Shown piece by piece: positions 63,225 through 64,000 of a DNA stretch of 64,000 nucleotides. The notes beneath the pieces were generated by a model. The model was not told where the DNA came from. It saw only the letters and a list, made by a program, of their open reading frames with translations, and did not search any database. Location: NCBI GenBank assembly GCA_029215795.1, contig JARDYH010000007.1:81603763-81667762 (forward strand), written 5' to 3'. Position numbers and translations under genes: made by a program. Source of the DNA: Anniella stebbinsi. Taxonomy: Eukaryota > Chordata > Lepidosauria > Squamata > Anniellidae. Position 1 is the stretch's first letter. Every line of letters begins with the position of its first letter.

Positions 63225-63420
63225 GGCAATAGTGATGCTTGTGCAAAAATGGAAAAGAAAGAAAACCACCATACGAGGACAATAGTGATGCTTATTGTGC
63301 AGAAAACACAACAAAAGCCACCCAAGGACAATAGTGATGCTTGTGTAAATATTGCCCCCCCCAATGAAATTAAAACACTGCACAAGGACAATAGCGACGC
63401 TTGTGAAAAAAGAGAGAGAG
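63225..63420. repeat. Degenerate minisatellite, four GGACAATAGTGATGCTT units
   Basis: The conserved 17-bp word starts at about 63225, 63277, 63326 and 63386 with variable A-rich filler of 32-43 bp, so the word, not the filler, is conserved. It makes a repetitive frame on each strand. Confidence 0.8.
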
Positions 63421-63664
63421 AGAAGAAAGAAACCAAAAACCACACAAGAGGCTGAATATGCCCTATTTACCCCATCGTGGCTGCGCAGTGGCGCTGCATT
63501 GGTTATATGATGCAGCAGCCAATTTGCAGCCACTACGGGCTGTTCAACTGAAACTGCGCCTTAAAAAAGTCACCAACTTAGCATGACTTTTTCCATTCCT
63601 CCGAGGTCACCACTGTCTTTCTATCATCTGTTGGTGGTGACCTTGCTTTACGTTGACCCTGGGG

Positions 63665-63984
63665 CAGGCTGACCAGATAAAATCCAGGTCAGGGCTCCTG
63701 TAACTTTAACAGTTGTAGAGAAAAGGGAATTTCAGCCAGTGTCATTCGTATGCAATTAGTTCCTGGTGATATTCCCTCTTCATCACAACAGTTAAAGTTG
63801 CAGGGGCCCTGCCTTCTTTTGTATATGGTCACTCTAGTATAGCGCCTGCACCTTTAACAATTGTGATGAAGAGGGAATTTCACCAGCAACTAATTGCATA
63901 CAAATGACACTGGCTGAAATCCCCTTTTCTCTACAACTGTTAAAGTTACATGAGCCTTGACCTGGATTTTATCTGGTCAGCCTA
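63665..63984. mobile_element. hAT-like inverted dimer, AGATAAAATCC end type, copy 2
   Basis: Perfect TSD CCCTGGGG (63657-63664, 63985-63992). The left terminal T is C here. Ends are of the same variant type as 54749-55068. Confidence 0.9.
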
Positions 63985-64000
63985 CCCTGGGGGCATTCCA

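Noticed and set aside
62964..63533. 189-codon minus-strand frame with repeated ITIVL segments
   Set aside because: Produced by the degenerate minisatellite and GA tracts; its hydrophobic look follows from the repeated word.

Overview
The window looks like non-coding DNA from a squamate reptile (probably a lizard). I could not support any intact protein-coding gene, rRNA or functional tRNA. The evidence for a squamate is the repeat content: tRNA-derived SINEs, 3' ends of CR1-like and L2-like LINEs, a probable R4/Dong-type LINE remnant, many short hAT-like and PIF/Harbinger-like non-autonomous DNA transposons, and long triplet microsatellites. The species cannot be named from this alone. No repeat library could be searched, so family names rest on termini, target-site duplications (TSDs), recognisable protein fragments and comparison of copies within the window.

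Layout. 0-10 kb: LINE and hAT fragments, an L2-like ORF2 remnant (5.7-6.6 kb), and a CR1 tail carrying a solo LTR (7.7-8.5 kb). 10-16 kb: a promoter-like CCAAT/octamer patch (10.5-10.7 kb), a SINE cluster, and a three-element nested stack (15.3-16.2 kb). 17-34 kb: SINEs, MITEs, a 134-bp hairpin (24.0 kb), dispersed repeats and an antisense R4-like fragment (33.7-34.3 kb). 34.8-37.9 kb: an antisense CR1-like LINE with RT and C-terminal remnants, split by a Harbinger-like element that is itself split by a 1.6-kb GC-rich hAT-like element. 38-52 kb: a local duplication, a 37-bp minisatellite, several foldback elements and a 129-codon open frame bounded by a 13-bp direct repeat. 53-64 kb: a possible Myb/SANT remnant, a second GC-rich hAT-like element (2.5 kb, inverted relative to the first), another nested stack and a degenerate minisatellite.

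Three things stand out. (1) Two GC-rich elements (35718-37314 and 58046-60561) with perfect 8-bp TSDs carry four and eight copies of a roughly 240-bp CpG-rich palindromic unit. Each unit has a bZIP-like core and splice-donor-like motifs pointing outward on both strands. (2) A 270-320-bp hAT-like foldback family has ten dimeric copies and two monomer-like relatives; it looks like an inverted dimer of a ~165-bp hairpin. (3) A hAT-like family spreads paired octamer (ATGCAAAT) motifs. Nested insertions give a relative order of transposition at several points.
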